From NCBI RefSeq assembly GCF_024346455.1, contig NZ_JAGQCY010000005.1, forward strand, positions 62,001 to 126,000: a stretch of DNA of 64,000 nt, read 5' to 3'. Every line of letters begins with the position of its first letter. Position 1 is the first letter of the stretch. Both the position numbers and the translations under genes were made by a program. This document shows, in pieces, positions 27,334-35,317 of this stretch. The stretch is from Cyanobium sp. Aljojuca 7A6. Lineage in GTDB: Bacteria > Cyanobacteriota > Cyanobacteriia > PCC-6307 > Cyanobiaceae. The notes below the pieces were generated by a model, which did no database searches, was not told where the DNA came from, and saw only the letters and a program-made list of their open reading frames with translations.

Positions 27334-27932
27334 GCAGCATACCCGTCCCCCCCGCCAGCCCGTCCGGGGCCCACGGCGAGGGCCAGCACGCCAACCACAA
27401 CCTGACCGGTTTCATCATCTTTCTGTGCTCCGAAAGCGTCATCTTTCTGGCGTTCTTCAGTGGCTACGCCCTGCTGCGCCTCTCCGCCCTTGACTGGCTG
27501 CCCGCCGGTGTCGACGGCCTGGAATGGCGCATGCCGCTGATCAACACGGTGGTGCTGGTGTCCAGCTCCTTCACGATGGTGGTGGCCGAGCATTTCAAAG
27601 GCAAGGGGAAGATCTGGCTGTTCCGGGGCTTCTGGCTGCTGACCATGGCCATGGGGGCCTATTTCCTCTACGGCCAGGCGGTGGAATGGAGCGGCCTCAC
27701 GTTCGGCTTCACCTCCGGCACTTTCGGCGGCACCTTCTATCTGCTCACCGGCTTCCATGGCCTGCATGTGCTCACCGGCATCCTGCTGATGGGCCTGATG
27801 CTGGCCAAATCCTTCCTCCCGGGCAACTACGCCGGTGGGGAAGAAGGCGTCATCGCCACGTCCCTGTTCTGGCACTTCGTGGATGTGATCTGGATCATCC
27901 TGTTCGTGCTGCTCTATGTCTGGAGAGCCTGA
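27330..27932 (+). CDS. ctaEII: Haem-copper oxidase subunit III
   Basis: 200 residues, five membrane helices, starting MSSIPVPPASPSGAHGEGQH. LCSESVIFLAFFSGYALLRL carries the conserved Glu of subunit III. GTFYLLTGFHGLHVLTGILL and SLFWHFVDVIWIILFVLLYV are family signatures. It stabilises subunit I and the oxygen path. It starts inside the stop of subunit I (ATGA) and is followed three bases later by the first GMC-like gene, which ties the flavoproteins to the oxidase transcript. Confidence 0.94.
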   Translation: MSSIPVPPASPSGAHGEGQHANHNLTGFIIFLCSESVIFLAFFSGYALLRLSALDWLPAGVDGLEWRMPLINTVVLVSSSFTMVVAEHFKGKGKIWLFRGFWLLTMAMGAYFLYGQAVEWSGLTFGFTSGTFGGTFYLLTGFHGLHVLTGILLMGLMLAKSFLPGNYAGGEEGVIATSLFWHFVDVIWIILFVLLYVWRA

Positions 27933-27935
27933 ACC

Positions 27936-29450
27936 ATGATCATTGACGACAACCACTACGACGTCATCCTGATCGGCAGCGGTGCCGGTGGCGGCACCCT
28001 GGCCGCCGCCCTTGCCGATGGGGGCCACACGGTGCTGTTGCTGGAGCGCGGTGGCGTCATGCCCCGGGCCGACCAGAACGTGGCTGAGGTGGGGCTGTTC
28101 CGCAAGCAGCTCTACCACCCCGAGGAGAAGTGGTTCGGCACCGACGGTGATCCCTTCTCCCCCCAGATGGTGCATGCCATCGGCGGCAACACCAAGATCT
28201 GGGGCGGCGTGCTGGAACGCCTGCGTGAGCAGGAGTTCGTTGGCGTGCCCCTGCAGGAGGGGCCCTCCCCCGACTGGGAGCTGCGCTACGACGACCTGGC
28301 CCCCTGGTACGACAGGGCGGAGACGCTCTATCACGTCCATGGCGTGGCCGGCGCCGATCCCACCGCCCCTGGGCGCAACAGCCCCTATCCCGCCGCGCCA
28401 CGGCCGGTGGAGCCGTTCCTGGTGGAGCTGCGGGCCGCGCTCGAACGCCAGGGTCTGCATCCCTACGACCTGCCCCTGAGCTGGTCCGATTCAGCGGTCG
28501 ATCCCACCGGGGATGCCGAGCTGTTCGGCGTGGATCCGGCGCGGACCAGCGGCGGGGTCACGGTCAAGGAGCACGCCCGGGTGATGCAGCTGCACGTCAA
28601 CCCTTCGGGCCAGGAGGTGCGCGGCGTCGAAGCGGAGATCGACAACCAGCGCTGGCTGTTCCGCGGCCACCAGGTCGTGCTGGCCGCCGGGGCCATCGGC
28701 ACGCCGGAGATCCTGCTGCGCTCCGCCACCGATCACCACGCCCGCGGCCTGGCCAACGGCTCCGATCAGGTGGGCCGCAACCTGATGAAGCCCCAGCTCA
28801 CCTCGATCCTCCAGCTGGCGGCCGCCCCCAATTCGGGCCGCTACGGCCGCGGCCATGGCATCACCGACTTCTACTGGGGCGACAAGAACGTCGACTTCCC
28901 CCTTGGTTCGATCCAGAGCGGCGGCGGCGTGCTCCAGGACGCCCTGTTCGCCGAATCACCGCCGGTGCTCTCCCTGGTGACCCGCCTGCTGCCGGATTTC
29001 GGCCTCGAGCAGCTGGCCTCCCGCTCGATCACCTGGTGGGCGATGAGCGCCGTGCGGCCCGATCCCCACAACCGGGTCGCCCTGCGGGGCAACCTGCTGC
29101 AGATTCATTACACGGCCAACAACCGGGAGGCCCACGACCGCCTCGTCTACCGCTGGATCGACAGCCTCAAGGCCGTGGAGGCCGACCCCCTGACCCTTGT
29201 CACCAAGGCCGCCCCCACCCACCCCCGCGGCGAAGCGCCCCTGCCGGTGATCGGCGGCGCCTGCGGCACTTGCCGCATGGGCTCGGATCCGGCCACCTCG
29301 GTGGTCAACCTGCAGGGCCGCAGCCACGAGGTGGCCAACCTCTGGATCGTCGATGCCAGCGTGCTGCCCTTCTGCCCGTCGGTGGGGGTGGGGCTCACGG
29401 TGATCGCCAACGCCCTGCGCATCGGCGCCGCCCTGAAGGCCTCCCTGTGA
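27936..29450 (+). CDS. GMC-like flavoprotein lacking the usual catalytic residues
   Basis: 504 residues. The FAD-binding motif ILIGSGAGGGTLAAALADG is intact, followed by LLLERGG and IGGNTKIWGGVLERL. The C-terminal GMC region is present as GACGTCRMGSDPATSVVNL and WIVDASVLPF. The usual catalytic His of the HxxGTC motif is Gly441, and the second catalytic His/Asn position before LTVIANALRIG is also Gly. The cysteine-rich segment found in the paralogue at 32182 is absent, accounting for its shorter length. It may be a redox partner or regulatory subunit rather than an active oxidoreductase; that is inference. Overlaps the next gene by GTGA. Confidence 0.82.
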   Translation: MIIDDNHYDVILIGSGAGGGTLAAALADGGHTVLLLERGGVMPRADQNVAEVGLFRKQLYHPEEKWFGTDGDPFSPQMVHAIGGNTKIWGGVLERLREQEFVGVPLQEGPSPDWELRYDDLAPWYDRAETLYHVHGVAGADPTAPGRNSPYPAAPRPVEPFLVELRAALERQGLHPYDLPLSWSDSAVDPTGDAELFGVDPARTSGGVTVKEHARVMQLHVNPSGQEVRGVEAEIDNQRWLFRGHQVVLAAGAIGTPEILLRSATDHHARGLANGSDQVGRNLMKPQLTSILQLAAAPNSGRYGRGHGITDFYWGDKNVDFPLGSIQSGGGVLQDALFAESPPVLSLVTRLLPDFGLEQLASRSITWWAMSAVRPDPHNRVALRGNLLQIHYTANNREAHDRLVYRWIDSLKAVEADPLTLVTKAAPTHPRGEAPLPVIGGACGTCRMGSDPATSVVNLQGRSHEVANLWIVDASVLPFCPSVGVGLTVIANALRIGAALKASL

Positions 29451-32185
29451 CCCCCAGCGTCCCCAGCCGCGCCGCGCTCGACGCCATCAGCCCGTCGGAA
29501 AGCCGGCGCATGGCCGAGCGCGACCACGACCTCGCCCCCTGGAGCCTCTGGGGCAGCTACCTGAGCGAGCGCCAGTGGGGCACGGTGCGCGAGGACTATT
29601 CCGCCGACGGGGATGCCTGGACCTCCTTCCCCCACGACCACGCCCGCTCCCGCGTCTACCGCTGGGGCGAGGACGGCCTGCTGGGCCTCTGCGACGACCA
29701 GTGCCGCCTGTGCTTCTCGCTGGCCCTCTGGAACGGCGTGGATCCAATCCTCAAGGAACGACCCTTCGGGCTCGGCAATCCCGAAGGCAACCATGGCGAG
29801 GATCTCAAGGACTATTTCTTCCATCTCGCCAACACCCCCACCCACAGCTTCATGCGGGGGCTCTACAAGTACCCGCAGCGGGCCTTGCCCTACGAGCAGC
29901 TGCGGGAGGAGAACGGCCGCCGCGGCCGCGACCAGCCCGAGTACGAACTGGTCGACACGGGGATCTTCGACGACAGCCGCTACTTCGATGTCGTCATCAC
30001 GTACGCCAAGGCCGGACCGGAGGACCTGCTGATCCGCCTGCGGGCCACCAACCGCGGCCCCGAAGCGGCCCCGCTCACCCTGCTGCCGAGCCTGTGGCTG
30101 CGCAACACCTGGCGCTGGGGCTATCCCGATGAAGTCGAGCACCGGATCCGCCCGGTCGGTGGCGCCGGCGATGGCGCCAGCGGCCCATCGGTGGTCACCG
30201 ATGGGATCCCCCATCTGGGGGTGTATCAGCTCGACTGCGAGGAGCCCGGCCACTGGATCTTCACCGACAACGAAACCAACAGCGAGCGGCTCTGGGGCCA
30301 GCCCAACGCCACGGCCTTCCAGAAGGACGGCTTCCACCGCCATGTGGTCGACGGCGAAACCGGCGCGGTGAATCCGGCCCTGGAGGGCAGCAAGGCGGGC
30401 CGCCTGCTGCAGCGCACCCTGGCCGCCGGCGAGGAATGGGTGGTGGAACTGCGGCTGCACCGCGTCGACGGCCCCGCGCCGGCCCCTGCCCTGGAGCGGG
30501 ACGCCGTTGCAGCGACCTTCGCCGAACGTGAACGGGAGTGGCTGGAGTATTTCGAGCATCGCGTTCCCGGCCTGTCCGAAGACGACCGGCGCATCCACCT
30601 GGCCGGCACCGCCGGGCTGCTCTGGTGCAAGAAGTACTACGGCTGGAGCGTGATGCGCTGGCTGGAAGGCGACCCCACCGGCACGCCCCCACCGGCCCAG
30701 CGGCGTCACACCCAGAACGCCTACTGGCAACGGCTGCACGCCCACGACGTGATCTCGATGCCGGATTGCTGGGAATACCCCTACTTCTGCCAATGGGATC
30801 TGATGTTCCACGCGGTGGCCTTCGCCGTCTTCGATCCGGCGACGGCCAAGGAGCAGTGCATGCTGCTGCGCAAACCCCACTACACCGCACCCAACGCCCA
30901 GACCCCCGCCTACGAATGGGCCCTGTCCGATCCCAATCCGCCGATTGGCGCCTGGGCGGCGATGCGCATCTATCAGATCGATCGCAAGAATTCCGACACC
31001 GCCGATCTGGCCTTCCTGCGGGCGGCCCTGCGCAAGCTGATCCTGGAGTACGGCTGGTGGGCGAACCGCAACGACCGCTCCGGCGACAACGTGTTCGAAG
31101 GGGGCTTCCTGGGCCTCGACAACATCGCCGTGTTCGACCGGCGTTTCCCCCTGGCCGACGGCAGCATCATCGAGCAGTGCGACGGCACGGCCTGGATGGC
31201 CTCGCTCAGTCTCAACCTGCTGCAGATCGCCGTGGAGCTGAGCCACGAAGAGCCGGAGTACGCCGACATCTGCGAACGGTTCGTGGTGGATTTCGTGCAG
31301 CTGGCCATCGGCCTCAACAATCCGGCCGGCCGCAACTACCTCAACTGGGACGAGGAGGACGGCTTCTATTACGACGTGATCAAACGGCCCGACGGCAGCG
31401 TCGACTACCTGCGCACCCGTTCACTTTCGGGCCTGGTGCCGCTGCTGGCGGTGCAGAGCTTCGACATCGACACCGTGGCACGGCTACCGATGCTGGATGT
31501 CACCCGCACCCTGGCGTGGTTCACCCATGAGCGCACCACACCCTCCTGGATCGTGGAAAATCTGGGGATCTGGCACAACGACCGGGTGCTGTTCACCCTG
31601 GTGCCCAGGGAGCGCCTGCAGCGCATCTGCGAGCGGCTCTTCGATGAGGCGGAGTTTCTCTCGCCCTACGGCATCCGTTCCCTTTCCAAGGTGTACGAAC
31701 GGCACCCCTACACCTACACCGAAGGCAGCCAGAGTCAGACCCTCGCCTACAGCCCGGCCGACAGTCCGGTGGCCATGTTCGGGGGCAACTCCAACTGGCG
31801 CGGGCCGGTGTGGATGCCGATGAACTTCCTGCTGATCGAATCGCTGCAGAAGTTTGCCCACTTCTACGACGACAGCTTCAAGGTGGAGTTCCCCACACGC
31901 TCCGGCCACTGGATCAGCCTCTGGGAGGCCTCCCTGGAGCTGGAAAAACGCTTGGTGGGTCTGTTCCGCCGGGATAGCGAGGGCCGCCGCCCCTTCAATG
32001 GCGGCGTGGAGCTCTTCCAGAGCGATCCCCACTGGCGCGATCTGATCCTGTTCAACGAATACTTCCACGGCGACAATGGCAGCGGCGTCGGTGCCTCCCA
32101 TCAGACCGGCTGGAGCGCCATGGTCTGCAAGATGCTCAACCAGCTCAACCGCTACACCCCCCCCGTCATGAACACCCCGTCATGA
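29447..32185 (+). CDS. MGH1/GH63-like glycoside hydrolase
   Basis: 912 residues from a GTG overlapping the previous stop; an ATG at 29510 is a possible alternative. Early sequence LWGSYLSERQWGTVREDYSA is typical of a family of bacterial proteins with an (alpha/alpha)6 glucosidase domain. Core motifs are CWEYPYFCQWDLMFHAVAFA, EQCDGTAWMASLSLNLLQIA, GNSNWRGPVWMPMNFLLIES and the end GASHQTGWSAMVCKM. These resemble GH63 (mannosyl-oligosaccharide glucosidase/YgjK-like). There is no signal peptide, so it should act in the cytoplasm. Its placement between two GMC-type genes suggests it releases or handles a sugar that they oxidise, which is inference. Confidence 0.85.
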   Translation: MTPSVPSRAALDAISPSESRRMAERDHDLAPWSLWGSYLSERQWGTVREDYSADGDAWTSFPHDHARSRVYRWGEDGLLGLCDDQCRLCFSLALWNGVDPILKERPFGLGNPEGNHGEDLKDYFFHLANTPTHSFMRGLYKYPQRALPYEQLREENGRRGRDQPEYELVDTGIFDDSRYFDVVITYAKAGPEDLLIRLRATNRGPEAAPLTLLPSLWLRNTWRWGYPDEVEHRIRPVGGAGDGASGPSVVTDGIPHLGVYQLDCEEPGHWIFTDNETNSERLWGQPNATAFQKDGFHRHVVDGETGAVNPALEGSKAGRLLQRTLAAGEEWVVELRLHRVDGPAPAPALERDAVAATFAEREREWLEYFEHRVPGLSEDDRRIHLAGTAGLLWCKKYYGWSVMRWLEGDPTGTPPPAQRRHTQNAYWQRLHAHDVISMPDCWEYPYFCQWDLMFHAVAFAVFDPATAKEQCMLLRKPHYTAPNAQTPAYEWALSDPNPPIGAWAAMRIYQIDRKNSDTADLAFLRAALRKLILEYGWWANRNDRSGDNVFEGGFLGLDNIAVFDRRFPLADGSIIEQCDGTAWMASLSLNLLQIAVELSHEEPEYADICERFVVDFVQLAIGLNNPAGRNYLNWDEEDGFYYDVIKRPDGSVDYLRTRSLSGLVPLLAVQSFDIDTVARLPMLDVTRTLAWFTHERTTPSWIVENLGIWHNDRVLFTLVPRERLQRICERLFDEAEFLSPYGIRSLSKVYERHPYTYTEGSQSQTLAYSPADSPVAMFGGNSNWRGPVWMPMNFLLIESLQKFAHFYDDSFKVEFPTRSGHWISLWEASLELEKRLVGLFRRDSEGRRPFNGGVELFQSDPHWRDLILFNEYFHGDNGSGVGASHQTGWSAMVCKMLNQLNRYTPPVMNTPS

Positions 32186-33822
32186 GCTCCCCGTCCCCCA
32201 GCGCCGCGATCGCCGGTCCGAGTGTTCACACCTCGCCCCTGCCGGCCGCAGAGCAACTGCAGGTGAGCCACGGGGCCCACTTCGATGTGGTGATCATCGG
32301 CAGCGGCGCCGGTGGCGGCACCCTGGCCCGCCACCTGGCCCCCACGGGCCTGAAGGTGCTGGTGCTGGAGCGGGGCGACTGGCTGCCCCAGGAACCCCAG
32401 AACTGGGACGCCGAAGCGGTGTTCCAGCAGAACCGCTATGTGTCGAAGGATCCCTGGCTCGACAAGCACGGCAAGAGCTTCCAGCCCGGCAGCCATTACT
32501 TCGTCGGGGGCGCCACCAAGATGTATGGCGCTGCCCACTTCCGCCTGCGCCAGCAGGACTTCGAGCAGCTGGCCCACTTCGATGGCACATCGCCGGCCTG
32601 GCCCCTGCGCTACGCCGATTTCGAGCCCTGGTATCAGAGGGCCGAGGAGATGTACCACGTGCACGGCCAGCGCGGTGAGGATCCCACCGAGCCGCCCTGC
32701 AGTGGCCCCTACCCCCATCCGCCCGTGGCCCATGAGCCGCGGATGCAGAAGCTCGTCGACGACCTGCGCTCCGCCGGGCTGCACCCGTTCCATGCCCCCA
32801 GCGGCGTGCAGCTCGATGAGGCCAACATGGCCTTCAGCCGTTGCCGCAAGTGCAACTGCTGCGATGGTTTCCCCTGCCTGGTGCACGCCAAATCGGACGC
32901 GGAGGTGCTGGGCCTCCGGCCGGCCCTGGCGAGCTCCAACGTGTCCCTGCTGACGCGGGCGCTGGTGAAGCGGCTGCACACCGATGCCTCCGGCCGCACG
33001 GTCAGCGCCGTGGAGCTTGAGCGGGACGGCGAGCCGCTGACGGTCAGCGGGGATGTGGTGGTGGTGAGCTGCGGCGCCGCCAACAGCGCCCGGCTGCTGC
33101 TTGTATCGGCCAACGACCAGCATCCCCGGGGCCTGGCCAACGGCTCCGACCAGGTGGGCCGCCACTACATGTTCCACAACAGCAAGGCGATGGTGGCCCT
33201 GGCCCATGAGCCGAACCTCACCGTGTTCCAGAAAACGGTCTCCATCAACGACTGGTATCTCGGGGATGCCGACTTCGACTATCCGATGGGCAACATCCAG
33301 ATGACGGGCAAGACCAACGGCACGATCATGAAGGGCTACGCGCCTCTGGAAACCTTCCTGATGCCCGGCTGGAGCATGGACAAGATCGCCCAGCATGCCC
33401 TCGACTTCTGGATCTCCAGCGAGGATCTTCCCGATCCCAACAACCGGGTGACCGTGACCGGCTCCGGTCAGATTCAGCTCAGCTACACCCCCAACAACCT
33501 CACCGCCTCGGCGCGCCTCGTCAGCCGGCTGGAGGGCCTGCTGGATCGCCTCTATCTGCGCCAGCACCTGGTGGAGCGCCAGTTCTACATCGCCAACAGC
33601 ATGGGCATCGCCGCCGTGGGGCACCAGGCCGGCACCTGCCGTTTCGGCAGCGATCCGGCCAGCTCGGTGCTCGACCTCGACTGCAAGGCCCACGAACTCG
33701 ACAACCTTTACGTCGTCGACACCAGCTTCATGCCCACGATCGGCGCCGTGAATCCCTCCCTCACCGCCATCGCCAACGCCCTGCGGGTGGGCACCCACCT
33801 GGTGGAGCGGCTGCGGGGCTGA
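32182..33822 (+). CDS. GMC oxidoreductase with cysteine cluster
   Basis: 546 residues. FAD-binding motif VVIIGSGAGGGTLARHLAPT; GGATKMYGAAHFRLR; C-terminal GHQAGTCRFGSDPASSVLDL with candidate catalytic His481, and GAVNPSLTAIANALRVG with Asn524. A cysteine group C221, C224, C226, C227 and C232 (CRKCNCCDGFPC) lies mid-protein and could bind a metal or Fe-S centre. The family oxidises alcohols, sugars or polyols with FAD; members linked to respiratory chains pass electrons to quinone or cytochrome. It starts within the glucosidase stop (ATGA). Acceptor and substrate are not known. Confidence 0.88.
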   Translation: MSSPSPSAAIAGPSVHTSPLPAAEQLQVSHGAHFDVVIIGSGAGGGTLARHLAPTGLKVLVLERGDWLPQEPQNWDAEAVFQQNRYVSKDPWLDKHGKSFQPGSHYFVGGATKMYGAAHFRLRQQDFEQLAHFDGTSPAWPLRYADFEPWYQRAEEMYHVHGQRGEDPTEPPCSGPYPHPPVAHEPRMQKLVDDLRSAGLHPFHAPSGVQLDEANMAFSRCRKCNCCDGFPCLVHAKSDAEVLGLRPALASSNVSLLTRALVKRLHTDASGRTVSAVELERDGEPLTVSGDVVVVSCGAANSARLLLVSANDQHPRGLANGSDQVGRHYMFHNSKAMVALAHEPNLTVFQKTVSINDWYLGDADFDYPMGNIQMTGKTNGTIMKGYAPLETFLMPGWSMDKIAQHALDFWISSEDLPDPNNRVTVTGSGQIQLSYTPNNLTASARLVSRLEGLLDRLYLRQHLVERQFYIANSMGIAAVGHQAGTCRFGSDPASSVLDLDCKAHELDNLYVVDTSFMPTIGAVNPSLTAIANALRVGTHLVERLRG

Positions 33823-33830
33823 GGGTGGCC

Positions 33831-35114
33831 ATGCGCAACCTGAATCGGCTCCCTGGGCCCCCTGACGAGCGGCGGGTGCTGCTGGCCCTCGGCAGCGCCT
33901 GGGCCCTGACGGCCGGCTGGTTCCTGTTCTGGCCGGTACCCACCGAGGTGATCGGCCGGGGGGTGGTGATCGTGCCCGGTGGCGCCACGGTGATCGATGC
34001 CCGGGCCGAGGGTCAGATCCTCAGCCTGCCGGTGCGGGTTGGGGAGCGGGTGAGCCGTGGCCAGACCCTGCTGCGCCTCTACCTGCCCACCCTGGAGCAG
34101 CAACTGCGCCGTCAGGAGAAGGATCTGGCGGAACTGATCCGCATCAACGCCGATCTCGACCGGCGCGACCAGGCGCGACTGGCCTCGGCCCGGCGGCTGC
34201 GGGACACGGCCCTGGCCCAGCTGGGTGGCAACCGTGAACGCCTCGACGCCCTGCGTCGCGTCTACGACCAGAAGGTGGCCGATTTCCGCCATCTCGCCCG
34301 CCGCGAGGTGGTGGCGCCCCTGGCCGGGGAGGTGGTGGCCAGCGAAGACCGGGCCATCCAGCTCGACAACAGCGTCGCCGATCTCGGCATCCGCGAACGG
34401 GAGGCCATCGACGCCTGGGAGACGGTGAAGCTGGGCATCGAGACCGAAGCCCAGCGGCGGCGCTTTGCCATCAGTGACGCGCGCCGCGCCGTGGGGGTCA
34501 CCCAGGCCCGGCTGAGCTTCGACGGCAGCCTCAACGCCACCCGGGATGGGCGGCTGCTGGACCTGCAGGTGGTGAGCGGTCAGACGGTGAAACCGGGCCA
34601 ACGCCTCGGCACCCTGGGGGGCCCTGAGGGTGGCCAGACCCCGCAGGCCGTGGCCTACTTCGCGCCGGCCGATGCCCGCCGCCTGCGCCCCGGCCTGGCC
34701 ATGGAGGTGGTGCCGGACTGGAACGAGCGGGGCCGCTTCGGCGGCATCCGTGGTCGCGTCAGCAGCATCAACCTGCTGCCCGCCACCAGCGAAGATGTCA
34801 ACACCACCATGGGCAACCCCCAGCTGGCGGAAGCCCTGGTGCGACACGGACCGGTGATGCGCACCGAGATCACCTTGCTGAGCGCGGGCGACGCTGCCGA
34901 CTTCGATGGCTTCCGCTGGACCCTCAGCCGCGGCAGCAGCGTCTTTCCGATCCGCGAGGGGCTGACCCTCAAGGCCCACGGCTACGTCGAATGGCGCCCA
35001 CCGGTCAGCTACCTGCTGCCGATGCTGCGCGACCTCACGGGCAGCTATCGCACCCTGCGCCAGCAGGAGCGCCAGGACCAGGCGCCCCTGCGGCAGCAGG
35101 ACGCTTTGCCATGA
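33831..35114 (+). CDS. HlyD-family periplasmic adaptor protein
   Basis: About 427 residues. One N-terminal membrane helix (LLALGSAWALTAGWFLFW) is followed by a lipoyl/barrel-sandwich half (VIDARAEGQILSLPVRVGER), a coiled-coil hairpin of about 120 residues rich in Arg, Leu and Ala, the second lipoyl half (GRLLDLQVVSGQTVKPGQRL), and a C-terminal PPVSYLLPMLRDLTG. The last motif and general layout resemble adaptors of peptide/bacteriocin export systems. The ATG at 33831 follows GAGG, with a GTG two codons upstream as alternative. No ABC or RND pump gene is adjacent; the TolC gene lies just downstream on the other strand. It is the ninth gene of the operon. Confidence 0.82.
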   Translation: MRNLNRLPGPPDERRVLLALGSAWALTAGWFLFWPVPTEVIGRGVVIVPGGATVIDARAEGQILSLPVRVGERVSRGQTLLRLYLPTLEQQLRRQEKDLAELIRINADLDRRDQARLASARRLRDTALAQLGGNRERLDALRRVYDQKVADFRHLARREVVAPLAGEVVASEDRAIQLDNSVADLGIREREAIDAWETVKLGIETEAQRRRFAISDARRAVGVTQARLSFDGSLNATRDGRLLDLQVVSGQTVKPGQRLGTLGGPEGGQTPQAVAYFAPADARRLRPGLAMEVVPDWNERGRFGGIRGRVSSINLLPATSEDVNTTMGNPQLAEALVRHGPVMRTEITLLSAGDAADFDGFRWTLSRGSSVFPIREGLTLKAHGYVEWRPPVSYLLPMLRDLTGSYRTLRQQERQDQAPLRQQDALP

Positions 35115-35317
35115 CCCGCGAACTGCCCTGGCTGGTGCTGGTGGCGGCCCTGCTGGTGGTGTTGCTGCATGCCAACGCCCCGGAAGTGTGGTTCTGGTTC
35201 GCGGCCCTGCTGGTGCTGCTGCTGTGGCGCACGTTCGCCTGGCGCCACCGCCGCTGGCAGCGGCTCTGTGGCGGTGCTCAGGAGCCGCCCAGCACCAGCG
35301 GCAGCGCCACCGGCTGA
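35111..35317 (+). CDS. Small membrane protein at the operon end
   Basis: 68 residues starting MTRELPWLVLVAALLVVLLH with a second helix FWFAALLVLLLWRTFAW, then a basic tail RHRRWQRL. The start overlaps the HlyD stop (ATGA), which strongly supports translation. Its last 40 bases overlap the 3' end of the convergent TolC gene. It might serve as a small inner-membrane subunit of the exporter. No family recognised. Confidence 0.65.
   Translation: MTRELPWLVLVAALLVVLLHANAPEVWFWFAALLVLLLWRTFAWRHRRWQRLCGGAQEPPSTSGSATG

Noticed and set aside
29147-31246. Long minus-strand frame opposite the GH63-like gene (699 codons)
   Set aside because: Antisense shadow; no recognisable domain and it runs through two real genes.
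23213-35114. A Nif11-leader peptide biosynthesis cluster
   Set aside because: A Nif11 peptide and an HlyD adaptor are present, but they are 10 kb apart, the peptide gene is interrupted, and no LanM-type, radical SAM or peptidase-ABC gene lies between them.
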